A stretch of 64,000 nucleotides of DNA from Auricularia sp. M13 (lineage: Eukaryota; Basidiomycota; Agaricomycetes; Auriculariales; Auriculariaceae). The translations under genes were made by a program, and so were the position numbers. The stretch lies in NCBI GenBank assembly GCA_037042915.1, contig CM073199.1, positions 1,178,001-1,242,000 on the forward strand, written 5' to 3'. Each line of letters opens with the position of its first letter. Within the stretch, counting starts at the first letter, position 1. The notes below the pieces were generated by a model. It worked only from the letters and a program-made list of their open reading frames with translations. It was not told the DNA's origin and made no database searches. Shown one piece after another: positions 10,799 through 20,639 of this stretch.

Positions 10799-11774
10799 AT
10801 GGCCAAGTCCGCAACAGCACCCCGCACACGCCGCGCCAGACCGATTGTGCGTCTGCCTGGCGACGTTTACGAAATTTGCTGATTGAAGGAACTGTGTAGT
10901 CTTCGCCAGCGCCTAAGAGGCAGAACCGAGCGGCCCGCGTCAAATTCGCCGTGCCAGCGCTGGTCCCGGTGCCGACTCCAGAACCTCAAGCACATGTCCT
11001 GGAGCCTTCCGAAGCGACGCACAGCGTCCTGGGATCAGAGGTCAGTGGCATCCCGCCATTTTTAAGCCATCACTCACCCATATACCCACAGTCGGAGGCC
11101 GAGTCTGTTCAGGGTGGCCCGCCGCCGAGCGCCTCTGTCGTCAGCGAATCAGCCCGCCACGACACCCTTCACGAGACCGAGCGAGCTGCCACTGATGCAC
11201 AGGACGACGCTTGGTCCGGCGACCTCAGCCGTGTGGACCCAAACCCCGTCCAAGTGCCCGGCCCGAACAATCCAGACGATGCCAACTCGGCCGCCTCCTC
11301 TGCAGTCCCTGTCGCCCCCGCCGCCGCCGCATTCGACGCCCACCGCGTCCCCGACCACAACTCAGAGCCTTCGACCGTCTTCGAGGGCCCGGCCGACCAG
11401 ATCGCTGCCGACGAGCTGCCCCGTCTGGTGAGCAGCTTAGCAGCCCGCTATCCGTTGCTCCTCACAGTCTTGCGTTGCAGGACGGCTTGGCCGAGCTTGC
11501 GGATGCCGCGCCCATTCGCACCGATTTGCCAGCCTCATCGTCTAGCGGTCCGCCTCCCGCCGCCTTCCCGAGTTTCACCTTCACCTTCACCCCTCCGGAC
11601 GCGCAGACCGCTGTCGCTACCCATTTCTCGTGCAACTCGGTCTGTCCTCATCCCGTCTCACCTCCGCTCGCTAGCCGCTGACCCCACACACAGCTCGTGC
11701 CGAATGTCGTGATGAACATGTTCTTTGCCCCGATGACGGTGCAGGATCTCAAGGTGACCCAGACCGGTTCCTAG
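10799..11774 (+). CDS. Pro/Ala-rich acidic hypothetical protein, five exons
   Basis: Exons 10799-10846, 10900-11040, 11092-11427, 11481-11612 and 11694-11774 join in phase 0 throughout and give 245 aa. Donors are GTGCGT, GTCAGT, GTGAGC and GTCGCT; acceptors all end in AG. The N-terminus is basic (MAKSATAPRTRRARPI). The middle is disordered and rich in Pro, Ala, Ser and acidic residues. Near the C-terminus a Phe/Thr run (PSFTFTFTPPDAQT) precedes a short hydrophobic tail. Nothing identifies a family. The start was chosen because it gives a consistent phase with a GTGCGT donor and sits at the usual distance from a TATA-like box. Confidence 0.6.
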
Positions 11775-12242
11775 GATGCCTCGCATGATTTGTTGTATAT
11801 CGTGTCTCACAGAAGAATCAATCCATGCTCTTTTCTCTTTCCGTTTCGCTTTCCATAGCCCGCGCGGCGAGTGACGTTGTGATCACGCACTCAGGCCGGT
11901 TCATTCTGTATTAATCTGTCTCTAAGAGCCTCTCTCCCGCGAGATTATACATGAGATCATCCAACATTTGCCTTGGGAATCGTATTAGTAGCTTGCTTTG
12001 ACTACAAGTACCGCCAATGCCACCACGATCGCGCCGACTATATAAGCAATGTGAGGTCCATAGGCCTCAGACTAAAGCCGAAGTTAATCGCGCTCCGCTG
12101 ACTCCCAACGAGGACTCACAGTGGCAATTTGAACGGTTATCTCGTGGTCGCTTTCAATGATCCCTACAGCGCACACGAACGTCTGATTGTTGTGCCCTGC
12201 TCATTTTAGTGCCCAACAACTCACTCTGCAAAGTGGTGATGT
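11775..12242. other. gene-free spacer
   Basis: I see no reading frame with splice support and no repeat. It is probably 3' UTR plus intergenic sequence between two unknown genes. Confidence 0.4.
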
Positions 12243-12521
12243 CTATTGCGTACTGTTCGTCAAACTCTCCACCTCATATTTTGCATCACCGTTCTTGAGG
12301 TTCCGTACACGATAGAAGCCAATCCGATGTTGACCTCCCTGTAACTCCAATTCGTGCAGAGGTGATGGAGGCCGCGAAGTTGAGTTCGAATCTTCGCTCG
12401 GCTCACGCAAAGTCGGAGAGTAGGATACTTCGCTCATCTGGCCCTGCGCCGCTCTTCGTCTGAGCATATTTATACTTTTATATAAGGCATGGGCGGCAAA
12501 CGGAAATAGCTTGTTGGTCAT
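12243..12521 (-). CDS. small hypothetical protein (92 aa)
   Basis: Open from ATG 12521 to a stop at 12243 without introns. It begins MTNKLFPFAAHALYKSIN, followed by an Arg-rich motif and a Ser/Pro-rich segment. The C-terminal part is well mixed and charged (GFYRVRNLKNGDAKYEVES), unlike random translation. A second ATG at 12467 lies just below a TATATAAA stretch. No family recognised. It could be the last exon of a longer gene. It is divergent from the WD40 gene, about 170 bp away. Confidence 0.4.
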   Translation of the reverse strand: MTNKLFPFAAHALYKSINMLRRRAAQGQMSEVSYSPTLREPSEDSNSTSRPPSPLHELELQGGQHRIGFYRVRNLKNGDAKYEVESLTNSTQ

Positions 12522-12643
12522 ATCTCGTAGGTCCTTATAAGTCTAGAAGATTGCAGTTGGGACGATCAGAACCTTGCGCTGCCCAGTCGTGACCGTTCCT
12601 TCTGAAGACGAACTAAGCTTGTAAGCTTGTAAGGTCACAAAGG

Positions 12644-12650
12644 TATAAAA
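12644..12650 (+). promoter_or_regulatory. TATA box of the WD40 gene
   Basis: A perfect TATAAAA lies 40-46 bp upstream of the ATG at 12690. Confidence 0.6.
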
Positions 12651-12689
12651 GCTGATGGTTACAAAGTCTGTATGCGACTTTTTGTGACG

Positions 12690-14279
12690 ATGCCCGCTGA
12701 CGATGAGTTTCCATCATATCGCTACACGCGATGGTACACCATATCTCGCCACGCGACACCTGTCAACTTCCTGTCCTTCTCGAACAGCGGCGATCTTCTT
12801 GCAACAGGAGGTCGGACAACGCTGCCGTACTAGGGCCGTTACTGACGCTTCATAGACGACGCGGGGGTCGTTTGCATCTGGTCCTTAGCCTCAGGCAAGT
12901 TGTTTCAGGCATTGCCTGATTGTGCCGCAGAGGCGGTCACTTGCGTTTGGGGCGACGACCAAGAATTATTCATTGGCCTTGGCGATGGTTCTCTCTTGTT
13001 TTTCCAGCACTCACATCGATTAGTACGTCCCTTATACATCACAATCAGGGTATAATGAGATGCTCGCCATAGAATCAGTTTGAACGGAGTTCTCGGCTAC
13101 CTGTAAGTGACAGGAAACAAGCAATCAGCGCACTTGCCGTACATGGAAACCGGTTGGCGTGTTCATTCTCGAACGTCGTTAAATGTTACCTACTAGAAAA
13201 CTCAGGTAGGTAGCGAGATGCAACTTCCTGCACCTGATTCTCACTATGCTATGCAGTTCTCAATTCATTTAGAACCTGGACGCTTGAAGACATTGAAGAG
13301 ATACGAAGCATCCACTTCTTGGACCGTCAGACAATACTCGCGGCAGCGCTCGATGACGGAGAATGGTGAGTCCGATAGTTGTGAGATATTTTCGATATTC
13401 AGAACGTCATTTAGCGCACTACTTGATATTGTGGACCATACGCGGCCGCTGATCTGGCGACGTAAGCTCGGTCATCGAATGTGAGCATGATCGGTTCGAA
13501 GCTTGGCGGTATGTAGCTAACTGCGGCTCATGAAGAGGAGAGAGCGCAATATCATCGGATGGGAAATGCCTTGCAATCACAAACTTGGCATGTGCAGTGG
13601 AGGTGTATGAGATTGCACCGACAGGGTTGAGGCTGTTTCGGAAGTTTACGTCCCCAGTGGACATGTCCAGCAATTATCCGCTACAGGTATGTTTCGCGGA
13701 GGGACAGAAGTACGTGGTATCCGGCAGCAGCGATGGAGAAGTCAGAATGTGGGATATCAGCACGGGCAAGAAAGACGTATTCATGCACGGCATTAGTGAG
13801 TCCGGTAGTGAAAACAACCCCCAAGGAATAACCTCCTTCCAAGAGCGACCAGAACTCGACGACAACTTTCAGCTTGTACAGGCAGTATCGGTGTGTCATC
13901 ACTCACTGAGAAGACGTTGTGCTGACCCATGCAAGGCGCATTCGACGCATTCACAGCACCTCATCGCGAGTGCATGCACAGACGGTTCGCGGCACACCGT
14001 GAAGATCTGGAGGCGCAAGGTGCCGGTGAGCAGCAGGGAAAGAAAAGCATAGCGGAAATCTGATGAGTCCAGCGGTACATGGCCGAAGTTGAGCCACAAG
14101 AAGATCCACCCGAAAAAACAAAGAGCGCGACGATCGTCGGATTAAGCGTGCTGGTCATAGCCGCGGCTTTGGTGGTGTATTTCACAAGGGATGCAGAGGC
14201 TCGTGGGCAATTGGTGAGATGGGTCGGTCGGCAAGAGTGGCGTTTTAGACGAGAACGGGACGGGTTGAATAGCATGTGA
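12690..14279 (+). CDS. WD40-repeat protein with a C-terminal transmembrane helix
   Basis: Nine exons: 12690-12810, 12856-13022, 13079-13205, 13257-13365, 13415-13480, 13536-13795, 13844-13890, 13936-14019, 14073-14279. All introns are GT-AG of 45-56 nt, and the product is 395 aa. WD40-type blades are visible: HATPVNFLSFSNSGDLLATG, then GVVCIWSLASGKL, LFIGLGDGSLLFF, VVSGSSDGEVRMWDISTG and IASACTDGSRHTVKIWRR. The last exon encodes an acidic linker and a hydrophobic stretch (TIVGLSVLVIAAALVVYF) followed by about 33 basic residues. This suggests a cytosolic propeller anchored in a membrane by its tail. The intron 13796-13843 is a multiple of three and could be retained without a stop. Partner and membrane are unknown. 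The start is supported by the TATA box. It ends 315 bp before satellite block A. Confidence 0.8.
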
Positions 14280-14594
14280 GCGAGTGAACAGAACACCGAG
14301 GAGGGGATGTAGAGTGCAGATAGAGAGTGAGTGACGTGGAGCCAGACTGCGAAGAACACGTCGAACGGGAAGAGGCAATACGAACGAAATGGAGGTGAAA
14401 AAGTCGTGGGAGGTGCACAGAGGGCAGGGATGTTCAATAACAGAGACCAATGTTGGAAACGGCTAGAGTGCGTGCGGAGGGCAACCAGTGCGCCCTGGAA
14501 GAGAGCAAAGCGATGATGAACAGGAGCACGAAGGGTAGCGACGAGAATGAAAGCGGGTGGGAATTGCGTCGCGGTGCAGCTGCAGGTGTCAGTA
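14280..14594. other. purine-rich spacer
   Basis: The plus strand is dominated by A and G. It resembles in composition, but not obviously in sequence, the flank of block C at 32.7-33.2 kb. No gene seen. Confidence 0.4.
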
Positions 14595-16510
14595 GCCATG
14601 GCGGGTTAATGATTGGGAAGAAGAGATGAGGGCGGAGTACGAAAACGCGTGCGACTTGGACTCTTCTAACGCCGTGCGCTCTAATGATGGAATTCTCGCC
14701 AGCGGGTCGATCTTGAGCGATCTAGGCGACGCGACGACCGTCGTGAGCGGCCCCGACGCGGCAGCGGCGCGGATTGAGCGGTGAGTAACATCCTGGACCT
14801 GGCTGTCTCCTCACCACTGACGGATCGTCTCGGCGGCAGCAGCCCGTCGCCGACAGCATCTGGCGCATCCCATCTTCCTCTGGACCGTCGTAGGCTTCGC
14901 AGAGCTCTATCTCCGGACGACGCCAAGCTTTCTACTCAGCGCGTCGTCGCTGTCCTCGCCGTTCTCGCCGGCCCAGTCACGCCGCGCGCCCGCCATCCTC
15001 GCAGTCTGGACGCCGCCAACGTCCAAATCCAACCGTTGCCCCACCGCGACGGGCTCGTCTGTGCCGTCATTGGAATACCTGCAGTAGCTCTGCGTCTTGC
15101 TCAGCTCGTCGTCGCTGTACACGCTCGTCTTGCCAGCGCCGTCGCGGCCGCCGTCCTCGCCCGCCGATATCTAATTCCAACCGCTTCCTCGCCGCGAGGG
15201 ACTCGCCTGTGCCGTCACCGTCATTCACTGCCACGGTCGCTGTCTTGCTCAGCACGTCGTCGCTGCGCTCGCCGTTCTCGCGAGCGCGGTCACGCCGTCA
15301 CACTCGCCATCCTCGCAGTCTGGACGCCGCCGAACTCCAATTCCAACCGTTGCCCCACCGCGACGGGCTCACCTGACGCGTCGCCGGTATTCCCTGCCGC
15401 TGGTCAGCTTCCTTCAGCGCGTCGTCGCTGTGCCCGCCGTTCTTGCGAGCTCAGTTGCGCCGCGCGCCATCCCATCCTCGCAATCTGGACGCCGCCAACC
15501 TCCAAATCCAACCGCTGTCCCGCCGCGATGGGCTCGTCTGTACCGTGGCTGGAATACCTGCAGGAACTCGGCGTCATTCAGCCCGTCGTCGCTGTGCACG
15601 CCGGTCTCGCGGGCTCGGTCACGCCGCGCGCCGGCCATCCTCGCAGTCTGGCCGCCGCCAACATCTGATTTCAACTGCGGCGCGGCCACGACAGGCTCGT
15701 CTGTGCCCTGCCGCTGCTCAGTGTTCTGCTCAGCCCGTCGTCGCTGTGCACACCGATCTCGCGGGCTTGGTCACCAAGCGCGCCCGCCATCACCGCAGTC
15801 TGACCGCCGCCAACCTCTAATTCTAACCGCTGCTGCACCGCGACGGGCTCGCCTGTGCCGTCTCCCGGATTCCCTGCCGCTGGTCAGCGTTTTGCCCAGC
15901 CCGTCGTCGCTGTGCACGCCGGTCTCGCGGACTCGGTCACGCCGCGCGCCCACCATCACCGCAGTCTCGACGCCACCGACCACTACTTCCAACTGCTGTC
16001 TCGCCGCGATCTTGACGGGCTTGCCTGTGCCGTCCCCTGCATCCCCTGCCGCTGGTCAGCTTCCTTCAGCGCGTCGTCGCTGTGCCCGCCGTTCTCGCGA
16101 GCTCAGTTGCGCCGCGCGCCATCCTCGCAATCTGGACGCCGCTAACCTCCAAATCCAACCGCTGTCCCGCAGCGACGGGCTCGTCTCTGCCACCATCGGC
16201 GTCGTTTCCCGGCATGTCCGTGCGAAGCTCACTATCCCGCCGAGCCCTCGCTGCTCTCCTTGCCGTTCTCACCTGTGTGTTTCGCCGTGCGCCTGCTGTC
16301 CTCGCCACCTCGACCATCCTCGCACGTGCAGGCAAGCGCCATGCCCTGCTCGTCCGCGCCGTCGCTAGCATTGCCGTCGCCGTTCCTGCCGTTTCCAGCG
16401 CCGCGCCACGCTCGTCTGTGCCGCCGTTGGCGCCGCGCCGCGCTTCGCGGCGTCCTGCTGAGCCCGTCGTTGCTGTGACCGCCGTTCCGTCAAGCGCATC
16501 TGCCCAACCT
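14595..16510 (+). repeat. satellite block A (forward), GC-rich ~170-bp units with head module
   Basis: The head module (14595-14940) is homologous to those of blocks B and C; the landmark GGACTCTTCTAACGCCGTGC is shared. From about 14940, diverged tandem units follow with a period near 170 bp, each carrying landmarks such as CCATCCTCGCAGTCTGG and GCCGTCGTCGCTG-like motifs. The period is not a multiple of three, so the long frames inside are unlikely to be genes. From about 15050 on, the block matches block D in inverted orientation almost base for base. In the head, an ATG at 14626 opens a 155-nt frame ending at a perfect GTGAGT site (14781). The same splice-like site is conserved in the other heads, but the reading frame is not. 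Confidence 0.85.
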
Positions 16511-16682
16511 GGCGGTGTACAACTCAAAGCCGTCTGTTTTCCCCCTCATGTTTTCTGTATCCCCCAGTTATAGGTGCTCGCATAACACGTCAGCCTCTAT
16601 CCTTGCTACCCCCCTCCGTTCTCAACGTCGCGACTTGTTCATATCCACGAGTACATGTCAAAATGACTTTCTTTACACGCTA

Positions 16683-17096
16683 TCATTCTTCCTTCATGAC
16701 TGCGACGTACTCCGCATCGTTAGCGCTCCATCCGCCGGCGCCCGGTGCGCGTCCGTTGACGGCTACGTAGTAAGTCGTTCGAACGTTCCCGAGGTAAATT
16801 GGCAACATGCATTCTTGCGACGACGAGATAGACGATGTGGTCCCCACCGTGAGCTGTGTAATACGTCATGAAACGGCAATTGTCTTGCTTCAGCGCGCAC
16901 CGCGTCGTCGTTCGGAGCGTGCCCGCTGGCGGCAGGCTGTCGAGAGGCAGCGCACGGACCATCGTTCCCTGACTGACACGTGACGGGTGAGTCTGGGCCA
17001 TTCCTTCCGAGAGATCCCTACAGCATCTATGCCTCCTGCCGCAGACCCGTTGAACGCTTTGTTGCCCTTTGTAGCGTCGTTGGCTTGCTCTGACAT
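16683..17096 (-). CDS. hypothetical protein in the duplicated segment (left copy)
   Basis: The ATG at 17096 opens MSEQANDATKGNKAFNGSAA; exon 1 ends at 17022. A 53-nt GT-AG intron (17021-16969) leads in phase to GTMVRALPLDSLPPAG. The C-terminal part LPIYLGNVRTTYYVAVNGR, ending EYVAVMKEE, lies in a different frame and is reached in phase through a 43-nt intron with a GC donor and a CACAG acceptor. That second junction is the weak point. The protein would be about 105 aa. The copy at 37774-38187 has the same length and the same translations. Function unknown. Confidence 0.5.
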
Positions 17097-17625
17097 GGCG
17101 GATTGCGGACGATTCAACTCAGTGCGCCCAGACGTGCGGTCCGTTGCCTTTGTACTCCATGCACCTGACATCTCCCGGCGTCGCTATCCCACGCAATGCA
17201 CGCCAGAGTTGGTAGAATGAGGTACATCGTCTCAGGATGGGGCGAGTTCCTAATCTGGCCCAGGTCGCCGTCCTTTGCACGCACAACGCCGACCGTTCTT
17301 CTCAATGCAGCGTGCCTGCAGATCTGCCACATCGATATGTGGAGCGGCATCCATGACACGGAGAGTACGGTGCATCAATGCATCCACGAGGCAATACGGA
17401 CACTATCAGAGATTAACCGGTCTTCTCTCCGGGGTTCCTGGCTGCTAAGCAATGTCAGGGTCGCGCGGACGGCACGTGCCGACTTCATGCGCGCAGGCTA
17501 CAAGGCATCTCGGTACGCCGCCTGCGCTCCTCAGCTGCTTTCCGCAGGAGTTCCTTCTTGCGCACGGTATTTAACCACCACCACACTTACCTGGGTTTTC
17601 CGCCGCGCCAACGTTCCTCCCAGAC

Positions 17626-18626
17626 ATGGACTTGTGCCCAGCAGTACGCCATTCTCCGTGTAGGTGGGTCTTCGCATCTCACCTCCCCCAGCGCGTTCCG
17701 AGGCCATCCACCACCGCCGCTAGAAAAGAAGTGGTCGTCAAACCCATTACACGTGAGTAGAGCATTCTCGGGCGCGACGCCAGTTTGTATCCTGACGTTT
17801 TCGCATCTGGGTAGACAGGCGTCGCCAAGCGCTCTCCCGAACGGAACTCAGCTTCGAGGCTCAGCTCGAAAAGGCTCTCATCGCAGCCTTCATCAACGCC
17901 GCAGAGGGGATGAAGAAGGACGGCGCCTACGTGGGTATCCATCAGCTTACGTTTCGCAAGACCCAACTCATTGCCTTTGTCTTCTTCAGCTTCAGAAGGT
18001 ACGCGCGCCAACCATCGACGAGGTCATGAACGCCTTCTTCGAGGGCACGGCCCTTCCTACGTGCACGTTGGAGATCGGCGGTGCTGGGACATCTGCTCCC
18101 CACGTGCCCTCAGGCAGCCCGGCAGAGACTTCAGGCCCCGTGACCGGGCAAGCGCTCCTCAAGCGGCTCGGGGTCGAATGGAACACCGTCCAATATCTCG
18201 CTCAGAAAGTGCGTGGCGTTGACATCGATATTCTTTTGTTTCTCAGCAAGTCATCAGTGTCTGGTCTGCGATTACCCCGATCCTTATTCAGTCGTATGGA
18301 ACGCTGCGCCCGTCGTCCTCGGCGTTCTCGCGGTAGCTTACATCTAGTTCCGTCATTGATGCGTGCTCATGCGACACAGAAACTCGCGGTCGCTCGCGTT
18401 CCAGCGAGCGCGATCGAGGTGATCCTGGTGCAGTCCAGCGAGCCGCCGCGCTACGTGCCCCGTCAGGTTCTTCCGGCAGTAAGTGCTTGCTTCCAGCGGC
18501 AATCGATAATACTGCATATTGACCTCGCTTGTCCAGCTGCTCTTCCCGGAAGACATCAGCATTGCGACAGCCTTGAAGGCGGGCACAGTGCTCCATTGCA
18601 TGCGCGCGTCCGGAGACTCAATCTGA
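17626..18626 (+). CDS. multi-exon hypothetical protein in the duplicated segment (left copy)
   Basis: The start is MDLCPAVRHSPC at 17626, with a GTGGGT donor after 17663. Later exons read KEVVVKPIT, RRRQALSRTELSFEAQLEKA, LIAAFINAAEGMKKDGAY, TIDEVMNAFFEGTALPTCTL, ALLKRLGVEWNTVQYLAQK, QVISVWSAITPILIQSYGTL, IEVILVQSSEPPRYVPRQVL and, last, LLFPEDISIATALKAGTVLH with the stop at 18626. Introns are short. At one junction (about 18331-18381) this copy does not keep frame. The right copy differs there by +1 and -1 nt in CG-rich runs, so base-level error or decay is possible. About 230 aa, no family recognised. Confidence 0.5.
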
Positions 18627-18907
18627 GCGCTTCGCTGGTCCGCGTCATCCCTCAAAGTTGTGCTACTTCGACATATGTGTAACCAATATAACCAACGATG
18701 CCACCTTGTTGTCCATACTCTCTTCACGAGTGCGAGTTCCCCTGAAAGGTTGGCGCGGTCATGAGCGCAGGGAGATATCGTTGCGTCTAATGCATCGTAT
18801 GACCGCGGCCGCGCTCGCCCTGAAAGCCTGGGCGCCGCCTCAAGCAGGCGTGACAGGACCAAAGCATTGCAGAGAGCCTATGTATTCCCGTGGAGATCAT
18901 TATCTGC

Positions 18908-19227
18908 CCGAGCGCGTCCGGCTCGAGCACCTCGCCCTCGCCTCATTCCCCGAAGAGCTGCGCGTCTGGAGGGGCTCTGCTGCTCTGAAGCTATATTTAT
19001 ACCTATCCCAGTGCAATCATCGCCAGTTCCCCAGGTCCTGGTCGACCGACAAGCAGTACGACTATCTGAACCTCGCAACCACTTCGTTTGTCTGTCTCAG
19101 ATTCATCGAAAACGAGTGTCTGGACCCCACGCCTTACTCGAAGTCTATGCATTACCCATATATCCTCTCCCACCCGTGCTTGCAAGGCGGCACTCATGAC
19201 AAGGAGTTCCCCGAGGGCCGGCCTCCA
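18908..19227. other. 320-bp stretch absent from the inverted copy
   Basis: The right copy passes directly from the equivalent of 18907 to 19228. The stretch translates on the plus strand as protein-like sequence (HLALASFPEELRVWRGSAAL), open to a stop at about 19236, suggesting it is gene sequence deleted from the other copy rather than an inserted transposon. No terminal repeats or target duplication are evident. Confidence 0.45.
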
Positions 19228-20018
19228 AACAAATAGATTCCACCTCAAGTCAACACTGAATCGTCATCCTTGAGTTTGAGCCTGGTCGCGCGCACCCTGC
19301 TCCCTCGGACCGTACGCATCCTGCGAGGCAATCTCAGGGACTTCTCACCCGCGTATTCACGCGATTACAGGTAGAAGAGTCCTCAAGTACGATTTGCTGT
19401 TGGGCATGGCTCGCTACAGACTCCTTGAACTTTGTTTCGCATTCCGTTATCACTGCGTAGCCGGAAACTCGTGGACGAAACACATGGACACACTGGTCGA
19501 TATTACAGACGTAGAGAGACATGATATCTCAGGTCAAGACTAGTCGCGTTCTCGCATACTTGGACGATTATGCATGTGCGAAGTTCTTGTGACACTGCCG
19601 CAATGTCAAAAGGAATGATCTGTCGTTCAAAGGCTTTGTGCAAGAAGACTCGAAGACGCACAGGCATAGACCCCTCCCCCATTAATCATTTCTGGCTTTC
19701 GGCTTGACGCGGCCTGGGCGAATTGATAGCAGGGCCCATCTGCGACCAACATACATACCCCCAGGACGCATGCGAATGGCATATGTTAAAAGCTCTCAGA
19801 GGTTCAATAATATTGTCCTTTCTGTTGCCCGGCATGATTTTCAGCGTGATATGTTTCTCGAGCCCTGGCGGTACTGCCAATTTGGTCCCACTTGCAGATC
19901 ACGGGGTCACTGCCGTGCACCCTGAGCCCCGCGCTATAATCACACAATGCAAAATACATCCGAATCCTTTGTCTCAGCCCGCCCGCCGAAAGCGGCCAGG
20001 TCCGCCCAATACATAAGA
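19228..20018. other. region without a resolved gene
   Basis: The minus frame 19522-19334 (MSLYVCNIDQCVHVF...) and the minus-strand stretch 19880-19686 (PPGLEKHITLKIMPGNRK) look protein-like but lack clear starts or splice partners. Part of 19430-19640 is homologous to 35740-35940 with gaps. These are probably exons or remnants of one unrecognised gene. Confidence 0.3.
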
Positions 20019-20569
20019 ATGCGCGCGGGGCATAGTGCTGTCCACTGCCTTTCGCCGTCTTGTCGCAGTAAGGTCGCCCAGCCCACGCCTCTCTTGCCGT
20101 CCAGTCTATACATCCCGGTCCGCATATGCTCCTCGCTGCCTACAGCCTCACATTGATAAGCGTTACTCGCGGATTACAGACGCGATGCCCGATACTTCCA
20201 TTCAGCAGCATTTATGCAACGCAATCGTCCTAGAAACACTCCGTCGTCTGCAGTCTGGGCCGCCCGACTTCAGGCGCTTTAGCAATGCGACAGGGAAGGG
20301 TGCCTTCTTCGCCTTCCAGAACGAATTCAGCAACGTCCTCTGGGAGAATAAGGAAAATCTCGCCAAAATCAATCCTGATTTTACCAACAATCAATGGGGA
20401 CCGGTTATCAAGAAGATCGTCAAGAAGATGTGGCAGGCCTGCTCGAACGTGCGACTCTTGAAGGAGCTTTGCGAGGAGGCTCACGAGCGTGGCAACGCAG
20501 CTGGTGAGTACATTTTGAAAGACAGTCATATGACGACCTTGGTTGATATTCTATGATACAGCCGCCTAA
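20019..20569 (+). CDS. small helical hypothetical protein
   Basis: Exons 20019-20067, 20180-20503 and 20562-20569. The last intron has a GTGAGT donor, and the short last exon gives the ending AAA and a TAA stop. A 112-nt first intron is proposed. If it is not used, the start is the ATG at 20185 (MPDTSIQQHLCNAIVLETLR). The core NEFSNVLWENKENLAKINPD followed by GPVIKKIVKKMWQACSNVR is amphipathic and charged, typical of a real small protein, about 110-125 aa. A TATAAT lies about 85 bp upstream of 20019. Family not recognised. Confidence 0.5.
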
Positions 20570-20639
20570 TAGCACATCGTACGAGGAAAGGGGAAAGAGA
20601 AATGGCGACGGCGAGGTCATGTACTAGAGTAATGTCTCG

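Larger units (their letters stand above)
15050..18907 (+). repeat. segmental duplication, left copy of an inverted pair
   Basis: This stretch is repeated in reverse complement at 35962-40258. Outside the satellite part (16510-18907) the copies differ only by a few substitutions and 1-2 nt indels, mostly in CG-rich runs. It carries the 3' part of block A and two genes. Beyond 18907 the left copy has about 320 bp missing from the right copy. Similarity then resumes near 19228 and 19430-19640, at clearly lower identity and with more gaps. Confidence 0.9.
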
